Assembly: GCA_024222295.1 (NCBI GenBank)
Contig: JAAEPF010000023.1
Span: 1-64,000 of the forward strand
Length of the DNA stretch: 64,000 bases
Direction: 5' to 3'
DNA from: Actinomycetes bacterium
GTDB lineage: Bacteria > Actinomycetota > Acidimicrobiia > Acidimicrobiales > Microtrichaceae
Shown: positions 45,264-53,022 of the stretch, in pieces
Layout of the letters: every line of letters starts with the position of its first letter
Position numbering within the stretch: the stretch's first letter is position 1
Position numbers and translations under genes: made by a program
Notes under the pieces: model-generated
Database searches by the model: none
What the model saw: the letters and a program-made list of their open reading frames with translations, nothing else
Told to the model about the DNA's origin: nothing

Positions 45264-45416
45264 GTCGATCAGTTCACTGCCTTCGTTGCGGTACTCGCCC
45301 TCCATGCGCAGCGAGTGGCCAAGGATCACCGACAACACGCCACCGGAGATGATCACGGCGACCGGGATGACGATGACGAGTGCGATGACGATGAGTAGCG
45401 GACCCATGGCGGCCAT
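45252..45416 (-). CDS. 54-residue single-pass membrane protein
   Basis: A short frame from ATG 45416 to TGA at 45252 encodes MAAMGPLLIVIALVIVIPV, continuing through VAVIISGGVLSVILG, and a polar tail GHSLRMEGEYRNEGSELIDLQ. One long membrane helix, an outward polar tail ending in an EGSELI motif and a second possible start (ATG 45407) give it the look of a real small protein. Its end overlaps the CPA1 antiporter gene convergently by twelve bases. The role is unknown, and no clear ribosome site is visible. 45417-45514 holds nothing else. Confidence 0.55.
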   Translation of the reverse strand: MAAMGPLLIVIALVIVIPVAVIISGGVLSVILGHSLRMEGEYRNEGSELIDLQV

Positions 45417-45514
45417 TCTGCCCGATCAAAGGCCCCGACACCACACATGGGCGCCCAGCGTTCGTCAACGGGACCGCCCCGGCGCTGGCGGAGTCCGACA
45501 GCCGGGCGACGGGG

Positions 45515-45853
45515 TCACCCGGGCACGTGGACCCAGGCCTCCATCTCGATCAGGGCCCCGAAAGGCAACTCCGACACCGCCACCGCGGACCGGGCGGGTC
45601 GGTGGTCACCGAAGAACGCCGCGTAGCGCTCGTTGAGCTCGGCATAGTCGGCCATGTCTGAAAGGAACACCGTGGTCTTGGCGACCTGAGCGGGCTCGAG
45701 GCCGTGTTCGCGCAGAAGAGCGGCGAAGTTGGCCAACATCGCATCCGTCTGCTCACCGAATGAGTCGGCCAGGCCGTCAGCGGTGATGCCGATCTGGCCC
45801 GACACGCACCTCCACTCCCCCGCCTCGTACACCGGACTGTAGGGACTCGCCAC
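45515..45853 (-). CDS. RidA/YjgF family enamine/imine deaminase
   Basis: RidA proteins hydrolyse reactive enamine and imine intermediates such as 2-aminoacrylate. The 112-residue protein has the family pattern YSPVYEAGEWRCVSGQIG, TDAMLANFAALLREHG, VAKTTVFLSDMADYAELNERY and the closing RSAVAVSELPFGALIEMEAWV, where the Arg of the RSAV motif binds the substrate carboxylate and E of IEMEA the imine. GTG 45853 is the start. It lies 36 bases downstream of the xanthine-dehydrogenase-like gene on the same strand, so they may be co-transcribed. Confidence 0.9.
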   Translation of the reverse strand: MASPYSPVYEAGEWRCVSGQIGITADGLADSFGEQTDAMLANFAALLREHGLEPAQVAKTTVFLSDMADYAELNERYAAFFGDHRPARSAVAVSELPFGALIEMEAWVHVPG

Positions 45854-45889
45854 GTCGACCTCCTCGGTGCCGCACTGGTCGCGGCGGGC

Positions 45890-47563
45890 TCAGAGTACAG
45901 CTGCGCGCAGCGGCCAGTCGGCGGTGAATCCGTGGTGCCGCCACAGTGCCGCTGCGGTTGCGGCGAACACGGCATCGCCGACTCCCACGGGCTCTCCGCC
46001 CGAACCGGTGGCCACCACTTCGACCGGAGGCATCGCCGCGGCGCCCAGCACACCGAAAGACCGGATCGTGAGGTCACAGACATCGCCTGCATCGTCGACC
46101 GCCAGGCCTTCGGAGCACACCCAACCCGCGGCCATGTGCACGGCGCCGATCACATATGACCGCAGCACTGCCTCGTCGAGCGGGTCGCCGGCATCCACGG
46201 CCACCAGTATCCGCCCACCATCGCGCTGTACGACCTCCACCCGGGCGGTCGCGCCGGTCGGCATGCCGACGACGACCGCTTCGGATTCGATTCCGCCAAG
46301 CGGGGACTCGGCGCCGGCTGCCACCGATGCGCAGAAGGCCTCGGCCCACCCGGCTGCCCTGAGCGCTGCGCTGGTGGGCGGACCAACCACGTCGACCTGT
46401 TCGACTTCCAGGCCCGGAGCGGCGACCAGGATCGCGTCCGCGATCGAATCCGTTCGGGCCACACGGACGATTCCGCGGCCGTCGCCATTCATCGCCATCG
46501 CCACCGGTGGGCGCTTGGGTCCGTGACGCACCGAGTCCTCGCGTGACCACAACGCCAGCACGGCACGACCGTGCTCGTCGGCGAGGCGGCGGGCGACCGC
46601 AGGGAGCGGACTGTCCGACTTCGCACCGAAGGCACCGCCGTTGGCCAAGGGATCTGCGGGCTCACCACCCGGTTCGCACCAGGAAGCATCGGTTTCCAGG
46701 TAGGCAGGCTCCACCCAGGAGGTGCGCAGGACCGAGTCCCACCGGCCCTGCGGTGCGGCAATGGGAGGGGCTGCTTCGAGCGTGGTGCGCCTGCCCTGAA
46801 CCTTCGCCGCGGCTTCGCGGACCTCGGCCATTGTCTGCCCCACGACCCAGTCGCCATCGGGTCCGGGTACCGCGATCAGGGCATCCCGTGGCGCAGTGTC
46901 GGCTGCGAAGCCACCGCGTCCGAGGACGGCTTCGCCGTTGATTCGCTGGGGGCGGCCCCCTTCGAGAGCGGCGCGCCGAGCGACGGCATCGATGTTGCCG
47001 GCCCCGTTCCGAGCAGCACGAGGCTGGTCATCGCGGCCCTCGGAGCCGGCGCCCGTGGGTGACCCGGCGTTGAGCACCTCGACGGCCGCCTCGGTGATTC
47101 CCTGCCAGCCCGTGCAGCGACACAGGTGTGCGGCCAGCGCCCGCTGCAGCCGGGCCTCCTGTGCCGAGTCGGCGTCTGCGCTACCGGCGGCCCCGGCGTT
47201 CTCCGCAGCCTCGGCCTTGCGGCGGCAGTCCTCGAGTCGCATCACAATCCCCGGAGTGCAGAACCCGCACTGTGAGCCACCGCACTCCAACAGCGCGTCC
47301 GCCCACTGTCGGGTGACCGCGTCCTCGAGCCCCTCGAGTGTGGTGACCTCGCGTCCCGCCACCCTGCGCACCGGAGTCACGCACGCCACGCGGGCCTTGC
47401 CGTCCACCAGGACGGTGCAGCAGCCGCATTGGCCCTGCGGAGCACAACCGTCCTTCGCTGACGTGATTCGTGCCTCACCTCGCAGCACATCCAGCAACGA
47501 GCGGCGCTGCGGTTCATCGGCAGCCGTGAACTCCTCGCCGTTGAGGGTGAAGGTGACGGACAT
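45890..47563 (-). CDS. Fusion of a 2Fe-2S subunit with a shortened xanthine-dehydrogenase-type domain
   Basis: The first 160 residues are a complete CoxS/XdhC-type small subunit: SLLDVLRGEAR, the plant-type cluster CAPQGQCGCC with a fourth Cys in RVACVTPV, and the second cluster CGFCTPG and CRCTGWQG. The remaining 390 residues resemble a xanthine dehydrogenase large subunit but are about half the usual 750. The region holds ANGGAFGAKSD (the molybdopterin loop GGGFGxK) and AVLALWSREDSVRHGPKRPP, while the C-terminal Moco domain with the catalytic glutamate is absent or unrecognisable. ATG 47563 begins at the first strand. No medium FAD subunit is adjacent. Activity is doubtful; an electron-transfer or degenerate enzyme is possible. 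Confidence 0.75.
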   Translation of the reverse strand: MSVTFTLNGEEFTAADEPQRRSLLDVLRGEARITSAKDGCAPQGQCGCCTVLVDGKARVACVTPVRRVAGREVTTLEGLEDAVTRQWADALLECGGSQCGFCTPGIVMRLEDCRRKAEAAENAGAAGSADADSAQEARLQRALAAHLCRCTGWQGITEAAVEVLNAGSPTGAGSEGRDDQPRAARNGAGNIDAVARRAALEGGRPQRINGEAVLGRGGFAADTAPRDALIAVPGPDGDWVVGQTMAEVREAAAKVQGRRTTLEAAPPIAAPQGRWDSVLRTSWVEPAYLETDASWCEPGGEPADPLANGGAFGAKSDSPLPAVARRLADEHGRAVLALWSREDSVRHGPKRPPVAMAMNGDGRGIVRVARTDSIADAILVAAPGLEVEQVDVVGPPTSAALRAAGWAEAFCASVAAGAESPLGGIESEAVVVGMPTGATARVEVVQRDGGRILVAVDAGDPLDEAVLRSYVIGAVHMAAGWVCSEGLAVDDAGDVCDLTIRSFGVLGAAAMPPVEVVATGSGGEPVGVGDAVFAATAAALWRHHGFTADWPLRAAVL

Positions 47564-47659
47564 CGGCGCAGAGTGTGCCACCTTCAGGGGCTGTGGGCAC
47601 TGTCAGCGGGGCGGGCCCCGAGTCGGCCGAAGGGTTCGTGGCCCGGTACCTTCGGTGTC

Positions 47660-48580
47660 GTGACCACCAGCGCCTCAACCGGCCGGCATTCGCACCCGGA
47701 CCGGCTCATCCGCCCGTCGCGGCGCGACCTCCTGGTCGGAGCCACCGGACTGGCTGCGACTGCCGGACTGGCCGCATGCAGTTCCTCGGGCGAAGTCACG
47801 ATCCCCGCTGCCGCCGAGCCCGGCCGGGCCCTGTTGGCCGCGTTCCCGCGATCGGTGCCACACGTGCCGGTCGGAATTCCGACGCGCCTGCCCTACCTCA
47901 TATCCGACGAGGAGGGCGTGCCCTTCTCGGAGCTGACCGGAGACGTCGGCTTCACCATCTCGATGGGCGGGACCGAGGTCGCAAGTGCGACCGTGGCGCC
48001 TCGTTCGGAAGGTATCCCCCGCGCCTACCTCCCGCTCGAGATCGAGTTCCCCGAGGCCGGCGTGTACGACATCGTCGGCACCTACGAGGGCCAGCCACTC
48101 GAGAGCCGGGTCGAGGTGTTCGAGCCAGACGAGGTCGCGGCACCGGTGGTCGGCCAGCAGCTCCCACCCGCTCTCACTCCCACAGTCGACAACCCGGGCC
48201 TGGTGGATCCGATCTGCACGCTGGTGCCCGAGTGTTCGTTTCACGGGGTCAACCTGCAGGATGTGACCACGTCGGGTCAACGAATCGTCTTGCTGGTTGC
48301 CACCCCGGCCTACTGCCAGACCGCGTTCTGTGGGCCCACGCTCGGCAACCTGATCGACCTGGCCTCCGATCGCGAGGACCTGGTGGTGATCCACTCCGAG
48401 GTGTACCAGAAGCCGAAGGTGAACGAGGCCGACCTGCAGAATGCGCCGCTCGCTCCGGTACCCGAGGCCTACAGCCTGGCCATCGAGCCAGTGCTGTACG
48501 TGACCGACGAACAGAACACCATCACCGCACGCGCGGATGCGATCGTGGACCGCAGTGAGATGGCCGAACTGATCGCCTGA
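47660..48580 (+). CDS. Tat-exported lipoprotein with a thioredoxin-like domain
   Basis: The 306-residue protein begins with a twin-arginine signal PSRRDLLVGATGLAATAGLAAC: RR followed by a hydrophobic segment and the lipobox LAAC. Folded export and lipid anchoring are therefore predicted. A beta-sandwich-like domain (about 60-170) is followed by a thioredoxin-like domain with LLVATPAYCQTAFCGPTLG, a CxxxxC pair placed like the SCO1 or peroxiredoxin active site, and AIEPVLYVTDEQNTITAR (cis-Pro region). A copper or thiol-redox role outside the membrane is plausible but not shown. GTG 47660 is divergent from the xanthine-dehydrogenase-like gene, with 96 bases between. Confidence 0.75.
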   Translation: MTTSASTGRHSHPDRLIRPSRRDLLVGATGLAATAGLAACSSSGEVTIPAAAEPGRALLAAFPRSVPHVPVGIPTRLPYLISDEEGVPFSELTGDVGFTISMGGTEVASATVAPRSEGIPRAYLPLEIEFPEAGVYDIVGTYEGQPLESRVEVFEPDEVAAPVVGQQLPPALTPTVDNPGLVDPICTLVPECSFHGVNLQDVTTSGQRIVLLVATPAYCQTAFCGPTLGNLIDLASDREDLVVIHSEVYQKPKVNEADLQNAPLAPVPEAYSLAIEPVLYVTDEQNTITARADAIVDRSEMAELIA

Positions 48581-48592
48581 GAGGCGCGCCGG

Positions 48593-48913
48593 TCAGCTGA
48601 AGGACTGCCCGCACCCGCAGGTGCGTTGTGCGTTGGGGTTGGTGATCGAGAACCCCGACTGGTCGAGGCCGTCGTTGTAGTCAAGCGTCGCCCCCTCGAG
48701 CAGCTGTGCGCTGGACGGATCGACCACGACCTTCACACCTCCGAAGTCGCCGGTCTCGTCGTCGGCCTCGACCGAGGTGTCGAGGAACATGTCGTATGAG
48801 AACCCGGAGCATCCGCCCGGGCGAACCGCCACGCGCAGTGCCAGGCTCTCGTCGCCCTCGGCCTCGATGAGCTGGCCCACCTTGGTGGCCGCTGATTCGG
48901 TCATCGTGATCAT
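48593..48913 (-). CDS. erpA: Iron-sulfur cluster insertion protein, ErpA/IscA type
   Basis: A-type carrier that hands Fe-S clusters to target proteins. The 106-residue protein has the three conserved cysteines: GGCSGFSYDMFLD and the C-terminal QRTCGCGQSFS, plus SFxITNPNA. ATG 48913 is favoured by GAGAGG seven bases upstream; ATG 48904 is also possible. It is near a SufR-like regulator and the Fe-S scaffold ATPase Mrp, so this 2-kb block is devoted to iron-sulfur biogenesis. Confidence 0.9.
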   Translation of the reverse strand: MITMTESAATKVGQLIEAEGDESLALRVAVRPGGCSGFSYDMFLDTSVEADDETGDFGGVKVVVDPSSAQLLEGATLDYNDGLDQSGFSITNPNAQRTCGCGQSFS

Positions 48914-49006
48914 GTGGTACCTCTCGGAACGGCCCGGTGGGCTCTGCCTGCACTGCACCGGTCGGACCGGCGTGTCTGCCAATTGTAACGGCCTGGGCCG
49001 TCAGAA

Positions 49007-49080
49007 CACAGCGCGGCACACGCGCGCAATCACAGCGCGGCACGCGCTCGCACGATCACAGCGCGGCACGTGCCCGCATC
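49007..49080. repeat. Three imperfect direct repeats, iteron-like
   Basis: CACAGCGCGGCAC occurs at 49007, 49031 and 49057, at 24- and 26-base spacing, each followed by a related GCGC/TCGCA tail. They lie between the ErpA-like start and the SufR-like stop. Transcription of the erpA gene begins nearby, so they could be regulator binding sites. They are too few and too close for a CRISPR array. Confidence 0.6.
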
Positions 49081-49097
49081 AACGGGACGGAGAGGCC

Positions 49098-49805
49098 TCA
49101 GGTTGCGGCCAACTCGGCGAGGCACGGCGTGCGGGCGCCGATGTCGTAGAACTCGGTGACGACGGCACCACTGTCGGGCGATGCACCCGACACTTCGTCC
49201 ACGAAGCCCTCCAGCATCCCGCGGTGCAGCGAGCAGACGACCTGGGGTTGGTCTTCTGCAAGGTCGGCGAAGGGACAGTGCCCGAATGCCACTGTCGTAC
49301 AGCCGGCTTCGGTGACAGTCGCCGGATCGAATCCCAACTCCTCGAGCATCTGCACGGTCATGTCGGCACAGGTGCCGAGCGTGCGGGGTGCGTGGGCCAT
49401 GCGCGCGCCGGCGCGCCTACCGGCTTCGAGCACGGACTCGGTGTCCGGTCCGGCGTCGACTGCGACCTGCAGCAGCATCGAGGCAAGCATGGGGTACACG
49501 GGCGGCTCAAGACCCAGGCTGGGCGCATCGCTGGCAAGCCCATAGAGCTTCTGGGGGCGGCCGACGGCCCCGCTCGTGTCGGGGCGAGATTCGAGCAGGC
49601 CGACCTCGCGCATCCGCTCGAGGTGTGGCCGCACCGTATTGAGGTGCAGGTCCAGCGAGTCCGCCACGTCGGAGGTCGACAGCGGCCGGGGTGACCGTGC
49701 GAGCTCCAGGTAGATCGCGTAGCGCGTGTTGTCGCCGAGCGTCTTGAGCACGTCGAGGCGCGTCGAACCCGACTCCCCGGGTGGTTCCTGCCGTCGCTGG
49801 GTCAC
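49098..49805 (-). CDS. SufR-like iron-sulfur transcriptional regulator (ArsR/DeoR-type HTH)
   Basis: A 235-residue regulator. The winged helix covers residues 15-80 (VLKTLGDNTRYAIYLELA, then STSDVADSLDLHLNTVRPHLERMREVGLL). The C-terminal sensor has cysteines in EAGCTTVAFGHCPFADLAED and QVVCSLHRGMLEGF, with another in TPCLAELA near the end; the HCPF-x-xxA and C-x-LHxG pattern is that of SufR and its relatives, which bind a 4Fe-4S cluster. In actinobacteria SufR represses the suf operon. GTG/ATG choice: ATG 49805 is used. It faces mrp divergently (56-base gap) and may control it and erpA. Confidence 0.82.
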   Translation of the reverse strand: MTQRRQEPPGESGSTRLDVLKTLGDNTRYAIYLELARSPRPLSTSDVADSLDLHLNTVRPHLERMREVGLLESRPDTSGAVGRPQKLYGLASDAPSLGLEPPVYPMLASMLLQVAVDAGPDTESVLEAGRRAGARMAHAPRTLGTCADMTVQMLEELGFDPATVTEAGCTTVAFGHCPFADLAEDQPQVVCSLHRGMLEGFVDEVSGASPDSGAVVTEFYDIGARTPCLAELAAT

Positions 49806-49861
49806 GCCCCAAGCATAGCGCCGAAGTAATTTAGCCGGTGTTGGCCGTTAGAATGAGGTCC

Positions 49862-51061
49862 ATGCCATCCGGCCCCCCACCAACCCCGCAACAGATCATG
49901 GACACCCTGCGGGCGGTGATCGACCCGGAGCTGGGCTCCGACATCGTCACTCTCGGAATGGCCCGCGAAGCGACGGTCGACCCCGAGGGCAACGTGTCGG
50001 TCCGAATCCTTCTCACCACCAGCGGGTGCCCGTTGCGCGCCGAGATCCAGCGCGAGGTCAAGGGCCGCGTCGGCGCCATGGACGGGGTCGACACGGTCGG
50101 CATCCAGTGGGGTGAGCTCGACGCCGCCCAGAAGGCCGAAACCATGGACCGCGCCCGCCGGGCAATGGCCGAGCGACCTGAGACCACTGCCGTTCCCTCC
50201 ACGGCCAAGGTGCTGCTGGTCGCCTCCGGCAAGGGGGGCGTGGGCAAGTCTTCGGTGACCGTCAACCTCGCCGCGGCACTGGCCGCCCAGGGCTACGCCG
50301 TGGGCGTGCTCGACGCCGACATCTGGGGCTTCTCGGTGCCCCGGATGCTGGGTGTCGACGAGCAGCTCTCCGCCGACGACGACGGCCGGATCACCCCGCA
50401 GCGGATCGACGTGGGCAAGGGGCACATCGACGTGGTGTCGATGGGCCTGCTCGTGGAGCAGGAGGGATCCGCCCTCATGTGGCGTGGCCTCATCCTCAAC
50501 CGCGCGGTGCGCCACTTCCTCGAAGACGTCGCCTGGGACGGGATCGACTACCTGCTCGTGGACATGCCCCCCGGCACCGGAGACGTGCAGATGGGGCTCG
50601 CCAAGATGCTCCCGCGCGCAGAGATGCTGGTGGTCACGACTCCTTCGATCAACGCCCAGAAGGTGGCAGTGCGGGTGGTGGACATGGGACGCAAGAACCA
50701 CCTCCACATGGCAGGCGTCGTGGAGAACATGTCCGTCTACGTCGACGACGACGGACGGGAGCACCATATCTTCGGTAGCGGCGGTGCCGAGCAACTCGCA
50801 GTGGATGCCGGAGTGCCGCTGATCGGCCGGCTCCCCATTGAGCCCGAGGTCTCCTCCGGCGGTGACGCGGGCCGGCCGGCGGCACTGGGTGACACGCCGG
50901 CCGCGGCGGCGTTCGGTGACCTGGCACAGACAGTTCTCGAGATCTGCCCTCCCACCGACCTCACTGGCTGCACGGCCAGGATGCTCGAGTCCGTGCAGGC
51001 CTCGCTTGACGCCGCCGACGCGAACAATCAGGACAGCGGCATCCCGGTTTCGCCGTCGTAG
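49862..51061 (+). CDS. mrp: Mrp/ApbC family Fe-S carrier ATPase
   Basis: P-loop ATPase that carries Fe-S clusters. The 399-residue protein has an N-terminal MIP18/DUF59 domain (VIDPELGSDIVTLGMAREA, TSGCPLRAEIQREV) and a MinD-like domain with the deviant Walker A VASGKGGVGKSSVTVNLA near residue 120, followed by DIWGFSVPRML and LLVDMPPGTGDVQM. The CPHC cluster-binding pair usual after ENMS is missing: the sequence reads ENMSVYVDDDGREHHIFG, as in some actinobacterial forms. ATG 49862 is preceded by GAGG. Its 3' end overlaps the NUDIX gene convergently by 34 bases. Confidence 0.92.
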   Translation: MPSGPPPTPQQIMDTLRAVIDPELGSDIVTLGMAREATVDPEGNVSVRILLTTSGCPLRAEIQREVKGRVGAMDGVDTVGIQWGELDAAQKAETMDRARRAMAERPETTAVPSTAKVLLVASGKGGVGKSSVTVNLAAALAAQGYAVGVLDADIWGFSVPRMLGVDEQLSADDDGRITPQRIDVGKGHIDVVSMGLLVEQEGSALMWRGLILNRAVRHFLEDVAWDGIDYLLVDMPPGTGDVQMGLAKMLPRAEMLVVTTPSINAQKVAVRVVDMGRKNHLHMAGVVENMSVYVDDDGREHHIFGSGGAEQLAVDAGVPLIGRLPIEPEVSSGGDAGRPAALGDTPAAAAFGDLAQTVLEICPPTDLTGCTARMLESVQASLDAADANNQDSGIPVSPS

Positions 51062-51852
51062 ACGCCGCCGTTTCGTTCGGGGTCCGAGTCCAGCACCGCC
51101 AGTCGCCGCCCGTCAGGCGATTCCGACATGTCGGGCAGCAGTGGCTCCGCGGGGTCTCCGAACTCGAGTCCTGCGACCGCCGTGGACGCGTCGCGATGGT
51201 CGGCCAGCACGGCGAGCGTGCGGACCGTGGGCATGATCATGGTCATCTCGCCGGCTGCCATGCGATCGAGTGCCTCAGCGGGCCTGATCCACACGTGTGA
51301 AACGATCTCGGCGCCATCGTGCTCCACAACCGCCCCCTCGGGCAGGGCCGTCACGAAGAACCTCGTGTCGAACCGGCGCGGTGACCACACCGGCGTCACC
51401 CATCTGGCGAAGGACCGGATACCTGATGCGTCGATGGTGGCACCGGCGGACTCCAGCAACTGGTCCATGCCCAGGGTTCCCCCGTGCACTTCCTTGCGCC
51501 AGGCGCTCAGGTCCGCTGGTCGCTGCTGCGCCGCGAGGCTCGTGGCCGGCGCCACTCCCGACTCCTCGAGGCACTCGCGCACGGCCGCGACCCAGAACGC
51601 GAGCCCGCCGTCGTCGACTCCGGTGAGCCGTGAGGCAGTTCGGTCATCGAGCCCGGCCACGCTGTGAACGGCACGCCTGTCAGCGGGGTCGACCGCACCG
51701 CCGGGGAACACATGGGCGCCGGGTACGAATCCCGCTCCGTCATGGCGTCTCAGCAGCAGAGCCTCGAGACCGCGCCTGCCATCGCGGAGCACCGCGACCG
51801 TGGCAGCGTCCTGCGCGGCGACGACTGCTTCCGGTGCCGGATCGTCAGTCAT
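51028..51852 (-). CDS. NUDIX hydrolase, NUDT19/CoA-type
   Basis: A 274-residue NUDIX protein. AATVAVLRDGRRGLEALLLRRHDG opens the fold; GAHVFPGGAVDPAD begins the Nudix box, and after an insertion of about 35 residues the catalytic helix AVRECLEESGVAPA completes it (RExxEExG). The long insertion between the glycine loop and the helix is the mark of the NUDT19/RP2p branch, which acts on CoA or acyl-CoA. The residues after 150 form an extra domain. ATG 51852 is well placed. fxsA is 20 bases upstream, and the 3' end overlaps mrp. Confidence 0.8.
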   Translation of the reverse strand: MTDDPAPEAVVAAQDAATVAVLRDGRRGLEALLLRRHDGAGFVPGAHVFPGGAVDPADRRAVHSVAGLDDRTASRLTGVDDGGLAFWVAAVRECLEESGVAPATSLAAQQRPADLSAWRKEVHGGTLGMDQLLESAGATIDASGIRSFARWVTPVWSPRRFDTRFFVTALPEGAVVEHDGAEIVSHVWIRPAEALDRMAAGEMTMIMPTVRTLAVLADHRDASTAVAGLEFGDPAEPLLPDMSESPDGRRLAVLDSDPERNGGVYDGETGMPLS

Positions 51853-51871
51853 CGGCGGCGGCTCGTGAGGA

Positions 51872-52495
51872 TCAGTCGCCGGAATCGAGTTCCCCGGCTG
51901 TGTCTTCGGGGGACAGCGGTTCGACACGGATGACCTTTGCACTGCCCGGTTGGCTCCCGGAAGTGCGGGCACCGGACTCATCTTCGAACAGATCGGTGTC
52001 GATGATGACTGTGCGCATGCCCGAGAACCCGTTGCCGGCCGGGAAGTCAGGGCCACCCGGGAAGCCAGGGCCACCCGGGAAGTCGGTGCCACCTGCGTAG
52101 GCCGAGCCCGCGCGCGTGCTCGAGACCGCGGTCGCTGCGCGGCGAGCCATCGCCCTCAGCGCCAACGGTGCCAGGAGCTTCCGCACCGGCGGGAGCATGA
52201 GCATCAAACCGACGAAGTCGGTGACGAAACCGGGGGTGAGCAGGAGCGCTCCCCCGCCGATGATCATGGCCCCGTCGATCAGCTCGCGCGTGGGCGGCCT
52301 ACCTGCCACGAGCTCGTCGTTGGCCCGCCGCCACACCGCCAGACCCTGGCGCCTCATCAGCCAGGCGCCGGCCACCGAGAACGCCAGCAGCGCAACAAGA
52401 GTGGTGCCCAGCCCGAAGGCGTCGGCGGCTGCCACCACGACGGCCAGCTCCACGAGGGGCAACACCACGAACAACAGGATGAGTATGAGGGCCAC
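51872..52495 (-). CDS. fxsA: FxsA family membrane protein
   Basis: A 207-residue protein with three to four N-terminal membrane helices (ILILLFVVLPLVELAVVVAA, TTLVALLAFSVAGAWLMRRQG, AMIIGGGALLLTPGFVTDFVGLMLML). LTPGFVTDFVGLMLMLPPVR is the family signature. The C-terminal half is a hydrophilic tail with PGGPGFPGGPDFPAG repeats. FxsA affects phage F exclusion in E. coli when overproduced; its normal role is unknown. GTG 52495 is the start. It is 20 bases from the NUDIX gene and probably co-transcribed with it. Confidence 0.82.
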   Translation of the reverse strand: MALILILLFVVLPLVELAVVVAAADAFGLGTTLVALLAFSVAGAWLMRRQGLAVWRRANDELVAGRPPTRELIDGAMIIGGGALLLTPGFVTDFVGLMLMLPPVRKLLAPLALRAMARRAATAVSSTRAGSAYAGGTDFPGGPGFPGGPDFPAGNGFSGMRTVIIDTDLFEDESGARTSGSQPGSAKVIRVEPLSPEDTAGELDSGD

Positions 52496-52618
52496 GCTTC
52501 CAGCGTAGGAGCCACAAGCAAGGCGGTCATCGCAGAACGTCGCTCGGTTGTGGCGACACTCAGTCTCGCCGGCGATACCCGGTTCCGCGGTCGGCGCGGT
52601 GGGTGAGAGCGGCTGCCG

Positions 52619-52876
52619 TCAGTCGGTTTCGAGCATGCCGCGCCGCTCGGCCTCGTTGAGGCCGCCCCAGATTCCGTGGGGCTCCTTGATGTGAAGCGAG
52701 TACTCGAGGCACTCTTCGCGCACATCACAGGTCACGCAGATCCGCTTCGCCCGGCGCTCACGCTCCAGGCGGTCGGCCTTGCGCTCGAACTGGGGTGGCG
52801 GAAAGAACACTTCCGCCTGAGGTCCGCGACAAGCGGCCTTCACCTGCCACATGTCCAATGTCGGCTGTGCGCTCAA
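52619..52876 (-). CDS. WhiB family iron-sulfur transcription factor
   Basis: An 85-residue WhiB protein that binds a 4Fe-4S cluster and the principal sigma factor. The four cysteines are at 16, 47, 50 and 56 (C-x30-C-x2-C-x5-C), and the turn GIWGG with a following basic segment (ERRGM) completes the family pattern. The start may be TTG 52876, with a GGGGGG run upstream, or ATG 52852. In mycobacteria, whiB4 lies beside the Rv3679-Rv3680 ATPases; here an NfeD gene lies between, so this may be the WhiB4 equivalent. The 52877-53022 gap is AT-richer and probably promoter. Confidence 0.88.
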   Translation of the reverse strand: MSAQPTLDMWQVKAACRGPQAEVFFPPPQFERKADRLERERRAKRICVTCDVREECLEYSLHIKEPHGIWGGLNEAERRGMLETD

Positions 52877-53022
52877 CTGGGCCCCCCATTGTCAGAGCGT
52901 CAACATTTCGCACCATAGCCATGGCCTTCGCCGGCCAACAAGGTGCAATTTGCAAGCATCGTGCTCGCTATCGCGAGCGCAGGCGTGAACCTGAACGCCT
53001 ACGTCCCGTCACGGGGGCGCCG

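Noticed and set aside
51872-52495. FxsA as an anti-phage system
   Set aside because: Phage exclusion is an overproduction effect in E. coli; this gene lies in a housekeeping-like context with a NUDIX gene.
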